A model generated the notes under the pieces. The model was not told where the DNA came from, made no database searches, and worked only from the letters and a program-made list of their open reading frames with translations. DNA of 64,000 nt, from contig CM048557.1 of NCBI GenBank assembly GCA_026413225.1, forward strand, positions 61,122,987-61,186,986. The letters run 5' to 3'. A program made the translations under genes and the position numbers. Shown piece after piece: positions 39,226 through 52,820 of this stretch (position 1 is the stretch's first letter; every line of letters begins with the position of its first letter). This DNA comes from Otis tarda (Eukaryota > Chordata > Aves > Otidiformes > Otididae).

Positions 39226-41759
39226 TTCTTGAAAAAAAAAATGGGCGTCAGGAAATATTTGTTTGAATTAGAGCTACTTATAGAAGCAGTAGCATAAAAT
39301 TAGAACAATTTCTACTGTTTATAATCAAATCGTCCTGATTATCAGATATTTAAAGATAACAAATAATATTCCAGGGGAAAAAAATGGTGGAATTGGTGGA
39401 ATTCAGACTAGTCCAGAGACTAGAGTACTGAAGATGTATAGGGATCAATCTTGTTCTGGCAGGCAGATGAACCACACAAATAAATAAATTCTTTCTTATC
39501 TAAATTCTACAACAAAGTGATCCCAGCAAATTTCTTTCTCAAGGAAAAGTAATACCTCTTTGTTTGGTTTTTTTTTTGTGTGTGTGTGTCTGATTTGAAT
39601 TTAAAGCACAAACATCCTGGCACTACTGCACCCTGGATCTGCCATACATTCTCAGAGAATAAAAGCTACACGCCTCCCTTGTTTACAACCCTTCCTGGCA
39701 AACTCCCAAATGCCTTGAGTCCAATCCAAAAGTATTTCAAACAGAAACCACATGGCTGTGGAGGGAATATTTTTTTCTTTAACCAAACGTTTCTGCGGTA
39801 CAATTAAATAAACATTTTTTAAAGTTCGCATTTAAATTTTATTAGCATCCTACTGAGTAATACAGCCAGTTGGGTTGCCCTAAGTGGCAAACAAACAACC
39901 AGTATATTGAAATAAACAGAAAACCCAACAGGCCATGTTCCAGGAAAGATTGTTCTGAGTGGAGCAGGCATCACTGGTAGGGCTGCAATGCTCCCGGCTG
40001 CTACATCCGACCACGTACACTCCATGTTCTGATGCCCCTTGTGCTTCCTCTTTTAAAAATAATTATTCTTTGTGTTTGTGATTAATGAATCTCTTCATTT
40101 GGGGATGTCAGTTTTTGTGGTTCCTTTATATCCTGCACAGAGAGATTTGTTCAATGAATGACAATTACATGTTATTCTATTGTCTCAAGGCATGAAAGGC
40201 AGAAAAAACACCGTTTGAATTTTTATTTTCCTCTTTAAGATTAGTAATGGAATCCAGAAAGGTAGTCCTAGACAACTTAACTCTGGTGGAAACCACTTTA
40301 AGGTTGTTATTAGTTCCATTCAGCCCCTTGGAAGGATTAAAAGGTCGTTTGTTTTATGTTACAAACCTCTCCCTGGTTTATGTAGGGCTGACACGTTTGC
40401 TGCCTTGCAAGGAGGCAGCTGGGGGTGGTGGACTGGTGTGAGCACCATGCAATGCTCCTGTCAGGTCCGCAGAGCTTGGGGAACCCCTGCTTAGCTGGTC
40501 CTTGGGTTTCCCCTGCCCAACCTCTGTCCCCTGATGGAGTCCAGGGACCAGATCCAATGGCATGGCTTTGGGTGAGCTTGAACCCCAAGCCCCACCACCA
40601 CAGGGGATGGAGAAATCCCCTCATGTTTCAACTCAGTATCATGGAGGGGGTGTTCCCTGGGAGACTGGGCTGTCCTCTCTTGGCAGCCATGGCTGCAAAT
40701 TTGACTCCAGAAATTGGCTGCTCCTGGATGGGAGCATGACCTCATGCAAGCACGTACGTAGGCACCAGGACTGCCGTTGCTTTCGTGACGTTTCTTCTGT
40801 TTGGGCCTCACTTCAGCAAGACTGGAAGTTTGCCCATATCTGTGGGGTTTTGGCTGCCTCAGACAGATACCGTCCACTCAAAAAGAAAGGACAATTAAAG
40901 ATAAAGAAAACAAACATGCCTTTTTTTCCCTAAAAGCGTCTTCATTTCCTTCAGTGAGAATATTGATTAACTGGTAATAGAAATTAAAACAAAACAAGAA
41001 AAACCTCCAGAACTCAGATTTTAATAAAATCACTCTTCTCTTTTAGAGAGAGAAGTTTCCTCCCCCGCCCCCCCAATTTTTTTTTTTTTTTTTTGTCAGA
41101 AGCATTGCCAGACAGCTGCCAGCCGTAGAACTACACTAAAACAAGCCAACCGCTTTTCAGATCTTTGGAAATGAATGTTGGAGGTACTTTTTTATGCTTA
41201 GCTGATTTATCTGGGCACAAAAGGAGCGCAGGCACTCTGATGTAGATTAAACAGACATTTCAGTGGTAGAGATAATTTCAATAGTGCAGTCATGAGATTC
41301 ATTACTTAGAGTTATCCATCAATTTGACGAGTCCAGAACTATGAAAAATAAACAATCCACAGTCTGAGTGAATTTTTAAAAAGAAATAAAATTAAAAGAA
41401 AATGAAATAAAAGCAAGCAAGAAAGAAAAGGAAAGGGAAGGACACAAGCACCTGCATCACATCATGCTCTAAATTCAACCTAAGGATTCTACTTAAGGTA
41501 ATAGTTCGAATCCCAGCATTTCACAAAGTAATTTTCTCAGGCACTATACTGACTGCATCATGGCAGAACAATCTCATCGGGGTATGAGAGCAGTGAAAAT
41601 GTTCAGTGCAGGACTTTCCTGAATTACAATGAGGTGTAGAGCGGGAGCCCTGCTGGAAATGACTCTGCCATCTCGGAGAAGAGAGAGGGTCACTCTTTCG
41701 ACCAGGGGACGACCGCGGTACCCCATGCAGAACCAAGCTTTTGTATCTCTAACAGTTAT
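39226..41759. other. Unique noncoding DNA with a GC-richer patch
   Basis: The patch at 40380-40800 is GC-rich and gives overlapping frames of 95-128 codons on both strands, a composition effect. Homopolymer tracts include a C run followed by T18 near 41063-41095, and A/G-rich DNA at about 41375-41450. A lone tRNA-like B box (GTTCGAATCCC) lies near 41505 without the rest of a tRNA. Confidence 0.5.
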
Positions 41760-42360
41760 CTACTTCCCAGGGGCCGCCTAATTGCCGTTGCTATCAATCC
41801 CTTGTCACCTGCAATTTCAATCAGTCCTCTAAAGGCTTTCCTACCTGGGTTTTCTCTTTGGTGCTACTTTCCCGTCACCAAATGAGCCTTGGATATCTGT
41901 CATGCCAAATGCTTAAACGATCATTCCGGGACGGCCAGGGAACAGCAAACTCTTTGATTATAGATGGCCTGTTGTATGTTAGATTAGGTATCTGCTCCAC
42001 TGTGAAGCTAAATGATACAATGCAGGGGCTGAATAACTCCTTTCAGTCATGGTCTGGAGTTGCTGTAATCCTTTTTATTTTTCTTAAACCGTGACTAGCC
42101 ATGTGTTTTCAGTTACAAGTAAATGCAAATCAATCTGTGTGATATGGATGTCAGGGAATCATGCCATTTTCTTTAATTCATATTATATTAGCTTTCACCC
42201 ACAGGATAACATGTGCACATGAAACTTGGGCTGAGCAGAAAAGCGGAGGGAAAGGAAGGCAACAATTATGCATGGTGTAATTGCTCCTACCCAAGATTAT
42301 GGCATGCGATGCATTTGATGTGACTCTAACTCCACAGTAGCATGACATTTTATGCAACAT
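41760..42360. promoter_or_regulatory. Possible conserved noncoding/enhancer block
   Basis: This block is free of repeats and of long frames. It contains GCCTAATTGCC near 41765-41775, a perfect POU octamer ATGCAAAT at 42123-42130 directly followed by CAAT, several TGATTA/AATTAT-like homeodomain strings, and CATGCGATGCATTTG near 42303-42317. Such texture is common in vertebrate developmental enhancers. No conservation data are available here, so this is a hypothesis from motif content. Confidence 0.25.
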
Positions 42361-44030
42361 CGGCATGTGCTTTGCAACTAGCAGCCCCCCATGTCCCTCC
42401 CCATTCTGCCTTTCCCCACACAGAGCTCGTCCACTTCACATATGGCATTGCTTAGCAGCGGCTGCAACAGCTGTGTAATGAGCACGCCATCCTGGGGACG
42501 GGGTGATCAGCTCTAGGTCTAAATTTCAGTCAACAGCTCCTACACCAGTTGATTCATGATTAGCTACCAAACTCACATCCAGCAAGGGCTGCTGTGACTT
42601 CAGGAATGCTCCCCAGGAGCTGAAGGGCACAAGAACTGCAGCCCTCAGCAGTGCTGAGAGAGACAACACTCAAACACGCCGTTCTTACAGGAATTAATTT
42701 TTAATAATTTCATGGAACAGCTGTTACTTTCACACTTAGACCACCATTTCAATTGTTTTGAACTTTGTAAAGATAGAATGAAAATACAAGCTTAACACTG
42801 ATAGGGGTAAGGCGCTGTAGCTCCAGTGGTCTGGACAGAGCTGGGGAGCTTTGTTCTATCCAAGGATGTTGTTGTAGAAATGTTGTATTTTATGCTCCTC
42901 TTTGGTAAAGCCTGGCACCAGAACCAACATGCAATATAGCTTTTTAAGGCAGTAGTAGGTTCATACTGAGCTTTTAATTCATTTTAGGAAGGGTGGTGTT
43001 TATTTGAGAGCCTAAATCAAATAGTTGAAAAACGAAGGAATAAGGTAAAAAACCCTGGGGTAACATCTGTGCCTGGGCTGACTTTGCTTTGCAAAGGGAA
43101 GCACTCACAAAATTGCCGCAATTAGGTCAGCATCGTGCTGAGGTGCAATAACCTACAGTCATGTGAATAGCACTCAGAAATGCCTCTCAACCAGCATTCC
43201 TCTGCTTATCCTGCAAACTTCAAAGCAAATAAATATTTTGTCCCACTAGTATCCTCTATTAGGTAGAGTGAATTTTGTGCATAAAATTCTCAATCCACCA
43301 CTGAAAGTATTTTGTTTTCTGCCTTCTCTTAAGATGTCTGTGATTCAGAGGTTCCCTCTCTAATGCTGTCCTAACTTGGTAAGTCTCTACACATTGGAAC
43401 AGGGATGATTAGTGCCGCTTACAGAAACTTAATAGGATTTCATTCAGCTTTCAGTCACCACAGAATTTGGTCCAAGGATACTGCAATTTTGCATTGTAAG
43501 CAAAAGAAACCACCAAATAAAAGTAATCAAAATACTGAGCTCATATTTATTTAATATGGTGATGGGTCTCAAGAGGGGATTTTATTTTCAAGAGCTGAGT
43601 TACAGGAAGACACCAACAGTTTTACTGTCACAATTGCCTGGATTGGGGGTGTCTTTGGGCTGACAGGGGTATAAAAAGAAGGTTGAGACTTAAAGATTTA
43701 AAGATAAAGGGAGAAGAACTAGAGCATAACGTGATGGAAAGATGATCTATTAAACAGAGCAGTGGACTTGTATAAAACTGTCACTTCTATAGGAGAAGGA
43801 TAGTGCACACGGCTGAACAAAACCTGCAACCCTCTGAACAGCGCCTATACCCCATAAGGTCAACGTTAATGAACAAATAGCATTCCAGTGATGCAGGAAA
43901 TAAATATCTCATGCCTTCATCCAAGGTGGAAGGCCTCAGCTCCTCGCTATTAACCATCTCCCTGGCAGGCTGTGCTCCTTTGTTTACTTAACTCTCTCCC
44001 ACGAATCCCAAGCACCAAGTCGTTCAATAT
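42361..44030. other. Unique noncoding DNA, no gene seen
   Basis: Repeat-free sequence with only short frames; no exon, promoter or RNA gene is recognisable. Confidence 0.55.
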
Positions 44031-44400
44031 TGCCCTATCCAGTGAGTAATCCAGAGTAAAGTACATACAAGCAGGCTGATTTTTCAGATGGAGCCACACA
44101 ATAGCTCCTTTTTAATTGCATTTGACATTACTAGTAATGTTGTGTGCAACTCCATGCATAACACACATTTAATTGTACCTGTGTGGTAGTGATAACACTA
44201 CAGCATGGTAATTTTATGTATTTGTAGCATGTGGGAACCAATTCATTCTGGGTATTTCAATGCAGTTTATTAACTCGCAAGATTGGGTAACTGGAACCTC
44301 CTTTATTAAAGTTATTGGCTGCCCCGTGGCAACGGAAATAAATTGTGATAATAGCCAGAACAAATTAGCTTGCGTATGAATTAGCCCTTAAACGAAAAGA
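44031..44400. promoter_or_regulatory. Possible conserved noncoding/enhancer block
   Basis: Repeat-free DNA dense in homeodomain cores: TTTTTAATTGC, CATTTAATTG, TTTATTAAC and AAATTAGC. It also has an RFX-like half site CCGTGGCAAC at 44324-44333. A small inverted pair, CATTACTAGTAATG (about 44125-44138), is a perfect 14-bp palindrome. The composition suggests a regulatory element, but this rests on motif reading alone. Confidence 0.25.
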
Positions 44401-47400
44401 AGAGGGGGAACTAACCTTCTCTTGGTGCATAAAATGCCTTTATTCAGGAAGTAGGAGTATATTGACAAATAAAAGTAAGCTTCTCTAAGAGTAGAAATTC
44501 TCTTTTTCCAGACAACTGACAACATGGTATATGGAATTCAAGGGTGAGCGTGGACTTATGCCTTGGGGACAGGCACTGTTGGAGACTAGGGGGACTTCCA
44601 CTTCAGGCAGCCTGTACCCCCAAGGGCAGTGCAGGTCAGGGCTGCGCTTCAGGGAAAGCTGACATTTGGACTGGAAAACGTGAGAAAAGTCGTACAAAGA
44701 CAGTTCTGGAAATGGTATAACCGTGTCAGCTAGGTACTGCAGCTGAACAAAATCACCTGCACTTCTCTCAGCCCTAAACTGGTCATGCCCCTGAAGGATG
44801 TGAATAGAGGTACCCTTTAGTGGTAGGCAATGGATCTCTATGTTTTATTCATGTTGTGGTTTTGTTTAGTGAGGCGGGGGCTAAGGTGGTAGCTTCTGTA
44901 GGAATCTGCTAGAAGTCGCTCCCCTTTGTTCAGTGGACTCGGCCGGGCCTAGGGCAGTAACTCCAAGTGGTTTGGGTAACCTGCATATGGTACCAGCCGA
45001 ATTTTAGGCACATCTAAGACACCATACAATCTCTAAAATGACACTAGATTAAACCCATGGACGGCTCCTCTCCTGACTGCAAGAAGCTATGAATGCACAC
45101 ATATACAAGGTGCTCTGAACTCCCTTTCTGGATGCACAGGAAAATGTCAAAGGGTCAATGGAAAAACCCCATAATCTAAGCAGAATAGGCTACTTTTTGA
45201 TTTTATACATAGCTGACATCCAGAATCACTCCTGACATTGCTGAGTTAGTCTGTATTTTCACTAACATATGATATTAAGCAAGTGACTGAGAGCTCAGGT
45301 AAGTGATGTGTTAGCACGGTGCTCAGCTTGCATAATACATCTCCCAGCAATTCTTGGGAGTGCGTGAAAATAAAACAGGAATGGACTGATAGGGTCCTTG
45401 AGGCCAGGTCTCTGCAAGCACAGAGCACATTGCTTAGTTCACTGAAAATGCTGCCTGCACAAACCACAACACAGTCCCAGTGCCCTCTGATGAACAGAAG
45501 ACCAAAACTCACAGAAATGACACCTTATAAGAAGAGAGCAGCATGAGCAAGACTCTCACTATTGCCTTGCCTCACACCAGCAGAAAATTTGCTCAGTAGC
45601 ACATGAGCTCAAAAGATGGATATACTTGAGGAGAGGGAGAACAGGAGACAGTCGAACCTGCCAGTCTCACTTGAAGGTGTTCCTCACCCTGAATTTTAAC
45701 CCTGAACACACTGCCATCACACACTTACCAGGCTTTGTGGTGATTTTTTCTGTACCTTCAGTTGGGCCCACACATCCTGTGCAGCACTGATTCTCTCTTT
45801 GGGGGAAAACAAAACCACCAAGGAATAGATATAAGGGGAACTGGCATCAACCCTATGCTTAAAGATGCTTAAAATATAATTAAGTGCAAAAAAACAAGCT
45901 TGAAGAATAAAGTGTTTTAAAATGCCAGAAAGAGTCAACTGTCTGAAGAGGCAAAGACCCTCTTGCGGGTCATTTGCCAGGAAGGGGAAGAATGGCGATT
46001 GTTGTGGAGAAGAGAGAGGATTAACCTTTCGGCTCTAGCAGGGCATTAATGACTCTCTCATTGGTGCAGCAGAGCATATTCAGAGTGCCTAATTTTAGGT
46101 TATGAACTGAGGTGTCAGAGTTAAAAGCTGGTCTCCTTGAGCTCCCTGGGTAAGTTAGAGACCCACAGACCATGCAAGAGCTTCGTGTGACTCAGAGGAG
46201 GATGGCTGCCTCCCACCAGTCACTGCCCCTTGCTTTCCTCTTCTGGAAGACAAATTAATTCAGAAAATAGCTCATCCTTCCTCTTTGTGGCTTAGTTTTT
46301 TTTTCAACTGAAGTAGCTCAGAGGGTGAGATGCACTGGTCTTTGTCTGTTCTTGCTTGTTTCAGAGAAATTGGCTGGGATTAATTCCAGCACAGATTCTA
46401 CCATCACTGCCACAAATCCTTTTTTTTTTTTTTTAAATTACATCATGAAATAAATGTCATTGGCAGGCCTGAAACTAATTTTCTATGAACAAAGACAATG
46501 AAATGTATTTGTAAGAAGTAAATGCACAAGGAATGAGATGTCAAATCAAACCTAAACTGGTGTTGCTTGTTTTGTCTTACATGACGGTTTCATGATCTGT
46601 TTAAGCGTTGGTTTTCTTAGATCACTTTCTAGTTGTGTCCAACAGGGCTCCCTTTTATCTTTAAAGCCCCTCAGCAGTGTTCACTTGACTAAAATTCAAC
46701 CCAGTAATAACTGACATTAGTGGGCCTTTGGATTGGCAATGACTCTTGTTCCGTTGTCTCAGGTGGGGCAGATCCTTACCTTCCCATGAAACGCATTTTA
46801 GACTTGCCATCAAGCGATTTTTTTAGCCTGGCTTTTACTGCAAAGACATCTGCATGGCCACTGTGTCTTGCCAGTCCTTCCCCTAGTATAACACTTGGCC
46901 ACATTGAAGTAAATTAGTCAGATGGACAGAACATCCTAAAAGGGTTGTGAAAGTTGGCTCTCGGAGATCAGCAACCCAGACTGGTGCTATATGGAAGGAA
47001 GGGCAGAAACCACCCAGCACTTTATTTGTTCATGCCAAGAGGTGGCAGCCAATTTGCAAGTCAGGGGTGCGTCAGATGGCCAGGTAGCAAAAATGCAGTC
47101 ATTTGCCTGCTCGAGAAATAAGGTGATGTCGAAAGGGGATGAGGATTTGGAGAGAGGGAAGAAAAAATATTATCAGTTCTCTGTCCATGGAAGAAGCAGT
47201 GTGAATTGTACGCAGTCAACTTAAAATTATTTTTAAAAGCAAATAAAAGGATGAAGGGTCTATAAGTAAAATATATTTATTTAAGCATCTCTAAAAGGAG
47301 TTTCTGTATTGAAGTGTGTTGCTGTTGTGTGCTGGTCTGGAATGATGAATTTTTACGTTTAAGTGTAATTTGCTAACTTTGTGTCATTCCTACTGTATTG

Positions 47401-47474
47401 GCAGAACTCCTCTCCCAGCTCTTTAAATCAGGTTTCTTTTAACCCAGAACGTGAGTGACTATGGGAACACAGAA
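44401..47474. other. Unique noncoding DNA, no gene seen
   Basis: Unique sequence. A T run lies at about 46420-46434. Frames are at most 88 codons with no domain. Confidence 0.55.
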
Positions 47475-47662
47475 AGTAGTAGAGTGATGATGAAGGGCTG
47501 TGGATTTGTCCCTGGCTCTGGCAGTGATCTGCTTTATGTATGGTCTCAGGAAAGTTGCTTCTCCTCCACACTTTACCTGTTTGGTTTGTCTTGCCTTATT
47601 AATCTGTAAATTAATCACCTTAGGGACTGAATCTTGCTATGACTAAACAGTGCCTAAGCAAA
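47475..47662 (+). repeat. MIR-like SINE remnant, nearly full length
   Basis: GTGGATTTGTCCCTGGCTCTGGCAG is followed by ATGGTCTCAGGAAAGTTGCTT, ATTAATCTGTAAAT and AAACAGTGCCTAAGCA. These match, in order, the MIR segments around the B box, TGACCTTGGGCAAGTTACTT, CATCTGTAAAAT and GAACAGTGCCTGGCA. The four matches in order with plausible spacing make this the best of the SINE fossils here. Confidence 0.6.
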
Positions 47663-48405
47663 AAGCTTTTTATTTCAGCTAGAACCACTAGCATGCATAA
47701 ACTGCAAATTGGAGATTTTTCAGTATTTTAGGTATAGATCTTTTCAGAGGAAATTATAAATTTGAAAATGTAAAGGGTGGAGTGTCAACAATATTGATTA
47801 TATATTTGGAAATACAATAGCAGAAGGGACAATTAGCGTTGTTGATCTCAGTTGATTTCTTCCCCTCTTTCTTGTTGAAATAAATTATTTTTGGCTTAAA
47901 ATAAAAAATCTCTACAGTTAGGAAGTCCCTGTCAGGTTTTGAGGTTCTTTTATTCTTCAAGGTAACATGGGACCATATTGAAAGTCCATAGCTGGATTTT
48001 ACAAGCAGACTCCTGACCAGACTGTTGAGTCTTTTTTTTTCCCTGAGCTTCTGAAAATGTCCTTTGCAGGAAATTACAAGATCCATGATTTCACTTGTGC
48101 TGTTTGAGAAATGCTGCTAATGACAACACAAAACAAGCTCCAAAGAATGAGTCCTACAAGGATTTAGCTGTGTTGGCTAGGTAGGGATCTCCAGAGCAGC
48201 CTCTAATTCTGCAGAGCAACATCATTATGCAGCAGATGATAGTCCAGCCAGAAGATATTAATATTTAAGGATATAGGTGGAGGCTGATTTAAGTCTTTTA
48301 CTCATATTTTCAACACTATAGATGTCAAGAGACCTTTATCTGAAGTCTGTTTAACATCTTCTAGCATCAGGCATGGTATCATCACATAGTGTGAGATATT
48401 CCCTA
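47663..48405. other. Unique noncoding DNA, no gene seen
   Basis: AT-rich sequence. A 110-codon minus-strand frame at 47754-48086 is Lys/Asn/Phe-rich with no domain and is treated as chance. Confidence 0.55.
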
Positions 48406-48545
48406 GGGCAAAGAGCTTCCTCCAGAGACTCAAAAGGCCGACATAGCACAGAATTGATGTGGCGAGATGATAGCCAGAGCAGGGATTGAACCTCAGCCTC
48501 AAGAAACCTTGAGTTTACACAGTCAATCAAACAAGACTTTGCTGC
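48406..48545 (-). repeat. MIR-like SINE remnant, inverted
   Basis: On the plus strand the stretch contains GATAGCCAGAGCAGGGATTG, AACCTCAGCCTC and TTTACACAGTCAATCAAAC. This parallels an inverted MIR core (GCAGAGCCGGGATTCGAACC followed by the tRNA-like head). Short and diverged; assigned by eye. Confidence 0.4.
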
Positions 48546-51500
48546 CTACCAATAACCTGCGGAGGACGGTGAATCCAGACTCAGACAGGGAAAGCTCCAT
48601 GCGGAAAAAGATAATATCAGTAGGGCACTCTTCTCAGTAGTCTCAGGGGGCCAAAGGGTCAGTCTTGCTGATCTGCTTACTAGTCCTCTCAGAAGACAAA
48701 GGAATGCTTCATCTTTACTCATCACTTCATCGAGCAAAGCTAGTTTCAATTTCATGCATCACCCATTTTTCTTAAAGCAAAGATAAAATATTTTTTTTTT
48801 CTTCTTCTTCTTTTTTTCCCCTTCAAGATGATTTGGGAATAATGCTTAAATGGAGCTTCTTTAATTTCAGAAATTGGTTACTTGGAGTGAATTTCAGTTT
48901 GCTCAGTCTAGGGGAAAATCCACGAGCAGGAGAAATTAGTTTTCTAAATGGCAAGAACAAAAATTAACTCCTTTTTAAAATAATGCAAATTATGTGTTTA
49001 GATTTTAATCATAACAAAACAGAGAAGAAAACTGGTATCAGGATATTCTGAGTTGTTGCCTACAATTTATTTTCAAGGCACAAATTCTCCTCTGATATAA
49101 CACAGTGCTACTTTCTTTCACCTGCCCACTTTTTCTTCCCTTATCAATGGGGGTACTGGGGTATTTTATGGCAGAAGGGGAACTTGTGCCATTCGTCTGA
49201 TATAGCGGTGGTGGAGGAAGGGTATTTGTTGGTGAGAAATTTATAAACTGGCTTGAACCACAGCTCTGAGATCAAAAACTTTTCTTTGCCTCTGAATTCT
49301 TTTTGAGGAAGTTGAGGTACTAAGCCTCAGCCTTGCCACAAAAATCAAGACCTTTTGAGCTTTATTTCAGCAAAAGGGTGCAAAAGAAGGTAAAAAGAGG
49401 AGAGACCAGAATATCAAACATAGGTTGTTAAGTTGCAGAACGAAACTGAGAAACTGTAGGAATTGCTGAACTTCCAGTATTTCTTCCAGTATTTCAGCAG
49501 AAATTATACAGTGACTTAAGTGTTTAGCTGTAAAAACAAACATGGTCATTACAGACTGAGAGGAGGTAAAGGAAGTCACCCCAAAGCAAGAGTAAACCCA
49601 AAGAAGAGCAAGCCAAACAGTATTGTTACCATAAGAATATATAAAGCTCTCTGGCTTGGACCTAGAAGAGGCAGTTAAACATAACAATGTCACCATTGTA
49701 TGTATTTCTGCTATAAATCATTTCAACATCAATAAATGAGAATGTAGCTGACAAAGGAAACATTATTTTTAAAACAGAAATTGCTGCCCAGTAGTGGAAC
49801 CTGGAGAATGTCAGAAAGTTTCTTTTTGCATCAGGATGTGCTGTACACCTTAACCGGTAATTTTCTTTGCACGGACGATTGGGAGATTTTATTAAAAATA
49901 CATTAATTTTTAAAATGGGATATAAAAAAAGTTAATAGCATGGCACAGACACCAGCATTTATTGGTAATAAGAGGAAAGAAAGGGCAGACATGCAGAGGA
50001 AATGGTTATGGGAGACACAGAAATGCAAAGAGGAATGAATACGCTGGTTTAGCTGGCTTTAGCATCCTCTCTTACTAGGAGAGTTTCTTTCTCATTGCCA
50101 TCCTAGTTCTCACCCTTTTTTTCTACCACATCTCTCTCTTCTACCCGGACTATGACAGCAGCTAAAGGCAGACTTCAAAAAGAAACCAGCAGATTTCAGG
50201 AACAGATCTAAGATGAGAGAGTGGAGATTGCCTGCTTTGCTGGGCACTGTAGTGCTCTGCTATGCATGGGCTCAGCAGCAGAGCAAACATTTCTCTCCTA
50301 CATTTAAAAGTTCCAACAAATTACTTAAATGGCAGCATAAAACAAATTGATTTTTAGAAATCAAAAACATCTCTCTTAGGCTTTTTCTCTGTCAATACTG
50401 TTACACTCAAGTCTGTTGGAGGGTAGGAGATCCATTTCAGTTTGTTCCTTTACAAAGTCTCAGTATTTTCCGAGTAGAAGGAACCAGTCTGAAGGAGAAA
50501 TTACTCTCCTCAGCTGGACGAGATCCCTAAGATGTCTTGTGACACAGAGCCAGCCAGGCTGGAGTCAAAGTCCAAATCTGACATCGTTAAAGTTAGCCCC
50601 TGAGCTTTCAAGGTCTGAGCCCTCTGAAATGGCTCTGCTTTCTCTCCCACTGCCCTTTCTCCTTCCCTCCACACCAGCCCCTCACCTCTATTTCATTTCT
50701 TCTGGAGCAGCTTCCCCACTCACTCTCCACAGGGCCTCCTCCTCCTCTTTATTACCCTCCTGAAACTCCATCTGTTCAGAGATCAATTCCAAAAGCGTCA
50801 GTGATTGCTTTGGGGAAAGAAGAAGTCGTAAAAGCATCACTGCCTGATAAGTGAAAACAGCTAAGTGTGTAAGGAGGTGGTCTGGGACCCATCCAGCTGC
50901 ATGTGGTGGAGGTATCTGTGGCATCTCGCAGCAGATTTCCATATTCCTGATGGGCACACGAGCCTGCTAGAAGTTACCTTGGGAAAAGAGTAAGGCCAAA
51001 TGTAAAGGAACAGTCGTGTGTTAGGGAAAGGAGACTTGTCAGCACAGTTAGGAATGGCTTCGTGTTTTCACACTATCTGTACACTGAGAGAAGTTTAATA
51101 AGTTAGTTAAATAGAAAAAGAAGACTCACTTTTTTGCAGAGTTAGAGGGAGAAGACATTTTGGCACTTTCTTCTTCCCAGAAGGAATTCTCTGCATGAGG
51201 TGAGATTTCTATTGCCCACCACTGAACTCCTGCAAAAAGGCTCTCCTTTCCTCATGGAGAGCTGAGATTCACGGAGAGGCAGGCACACACTGTAAGTTGC
51301 TGCTGCTTTAGCTGTCAGGCAAACCTTCACAACATTTTCATCACAACCTAGGAACACCACTTTGATTTTTATTTATTGCTACTAGCTTCTGCCATCCCAA
51401 AGCACTGACAGTACCCCACTGCACACACACCTAAAATCAGGGCTCACATTGCTGAGGGACTTGGACTCTGCTCACCCTGGTCTTCACTGGCTAAACCTGT

Positions 51501-52820
51501 GCCTGTGCTACAATTAGTGCAGGGGGGCTCAGTTCTTTGTCTGCTGCTTTTATTTAATGCCATACAACTCCTCCGACTACTGGTCTGACTGTAGGGAACT
51601 GGAGAGGATTAGAAGGCACAGCAGAGGAAGAATAATTTCCACAGGATACGGATCTGACATCCCATTCAGCTCATCTCCCGTAGTAGGGCAAAGGGAGGAT
51701 TAAAAAACAAATCTAGCATTTTTAAAACAAGGAAGGAATAATCTCAGTGGTGGGTGGCATTTACTCCTTCAAAAGTCCCAGGTTTTGTAGGCTGAAGGTG
51801 TCAGATGAAATCTGGGTCATCTGCCAGAGCCCAGCTGCAGTCAGTAAATCATTATTATCTAACGGCTATCAGGCAGCCCATATGGAGTGAGTTGGTCTCT
51901 TTCAGGCTCCCAGTGGGTAAATGTTCACCCTCCAAAACTGCTGGTGGAAGTGGTGTTAACTGTCAGTGTCAGAGAGGCTGCGAGGTGCTCACTGCGGTGC
52001 CAAAGCTCATCGGCAGAGAATCACAGCAAATGCCCTGCACGCTGCAGTGAACATGTCAATTCTACAATAAATGAGTAAACAAATAAAATAAAAATACAAA
52101 GTGAAAAGTCCCAGGCTGAATGTGAGCTGTAGACAGGCCTGTAATGGCTGAAGTGTTTCATCAAAGCCATTGCCTTATGTGTGCACTGAAGATGTTGTTG
52201 AGTTAAATGGTGCCATGTAAAAATCCAAGACTTTCTGACTAAGGTAGAAGCCTCTGCCAGGATTTTGGAAGATACGTATCTAAAAATCAAGCTCAGAATG
52301 GCTTCCTGTGAGCAGAAGTATTTTCTTCCCATTACTTCTTCCCATCAGTTTTGAAATACAGTGAAATGCTATAAGAAACTCCGACCTGCTAAGGCTGGAA
52401 GGATGCTTATTATGAGTAATATGAGATAAATGGAACACAAATAGAAAACTCACCTGGGGCATAACATTCAACAAGGACCACGGGGTGAGCTAGCTTGCCA
52501 GACACAAAACTCCCTCCTTCTCTCCTGCTGAACAGAGGGAGGGGATATCATCTACAGCAGTCCCATATGGTTATGGTGTTGGTGCTCACCTCCCTTTTGC
52601 CTTGATCAAACATCAGCTGCGGTGCCAGTATGGCCCCAAACCCAACACAAGGAGCATCTCAGGGAAGTTAACGATTCCCTTTGCTGACAGAGCCAAGCCT
52701 GCCTTGCTGAGGGGATAGCAAGTGTGGTTTGCCAGGCTCCAGTCCCACTCAGTCCCTGCATGGACACCATGGTCCGACAGGAGTATGTATGTCAAAAAGG
52801 GGTTTCTTTCATAAAGGTTA
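48546..52820. other. Unique noncoding DNA, no gene seen
   Basis: Unique sequence of 4.3 kb. The longest frames (109-115 codons at 49367-49696 and 50416-50763) have no motif and no splice borders that stand out. T/C-rich tracts lie at 48791-48825. Confidence 0.55.

Noticed and set aside
40337-40933. Overlapping frames of 95-128 codons on both strands
   Set aside because: Same composition effect as above; no recognisable protein family.
41495-41530. tRNA-like B box GTTCGAATCCC
   Set aside because: No A box at the right distance and no acceptor or anticodon stems; at best a scrap of a tRNA-derived SINE.
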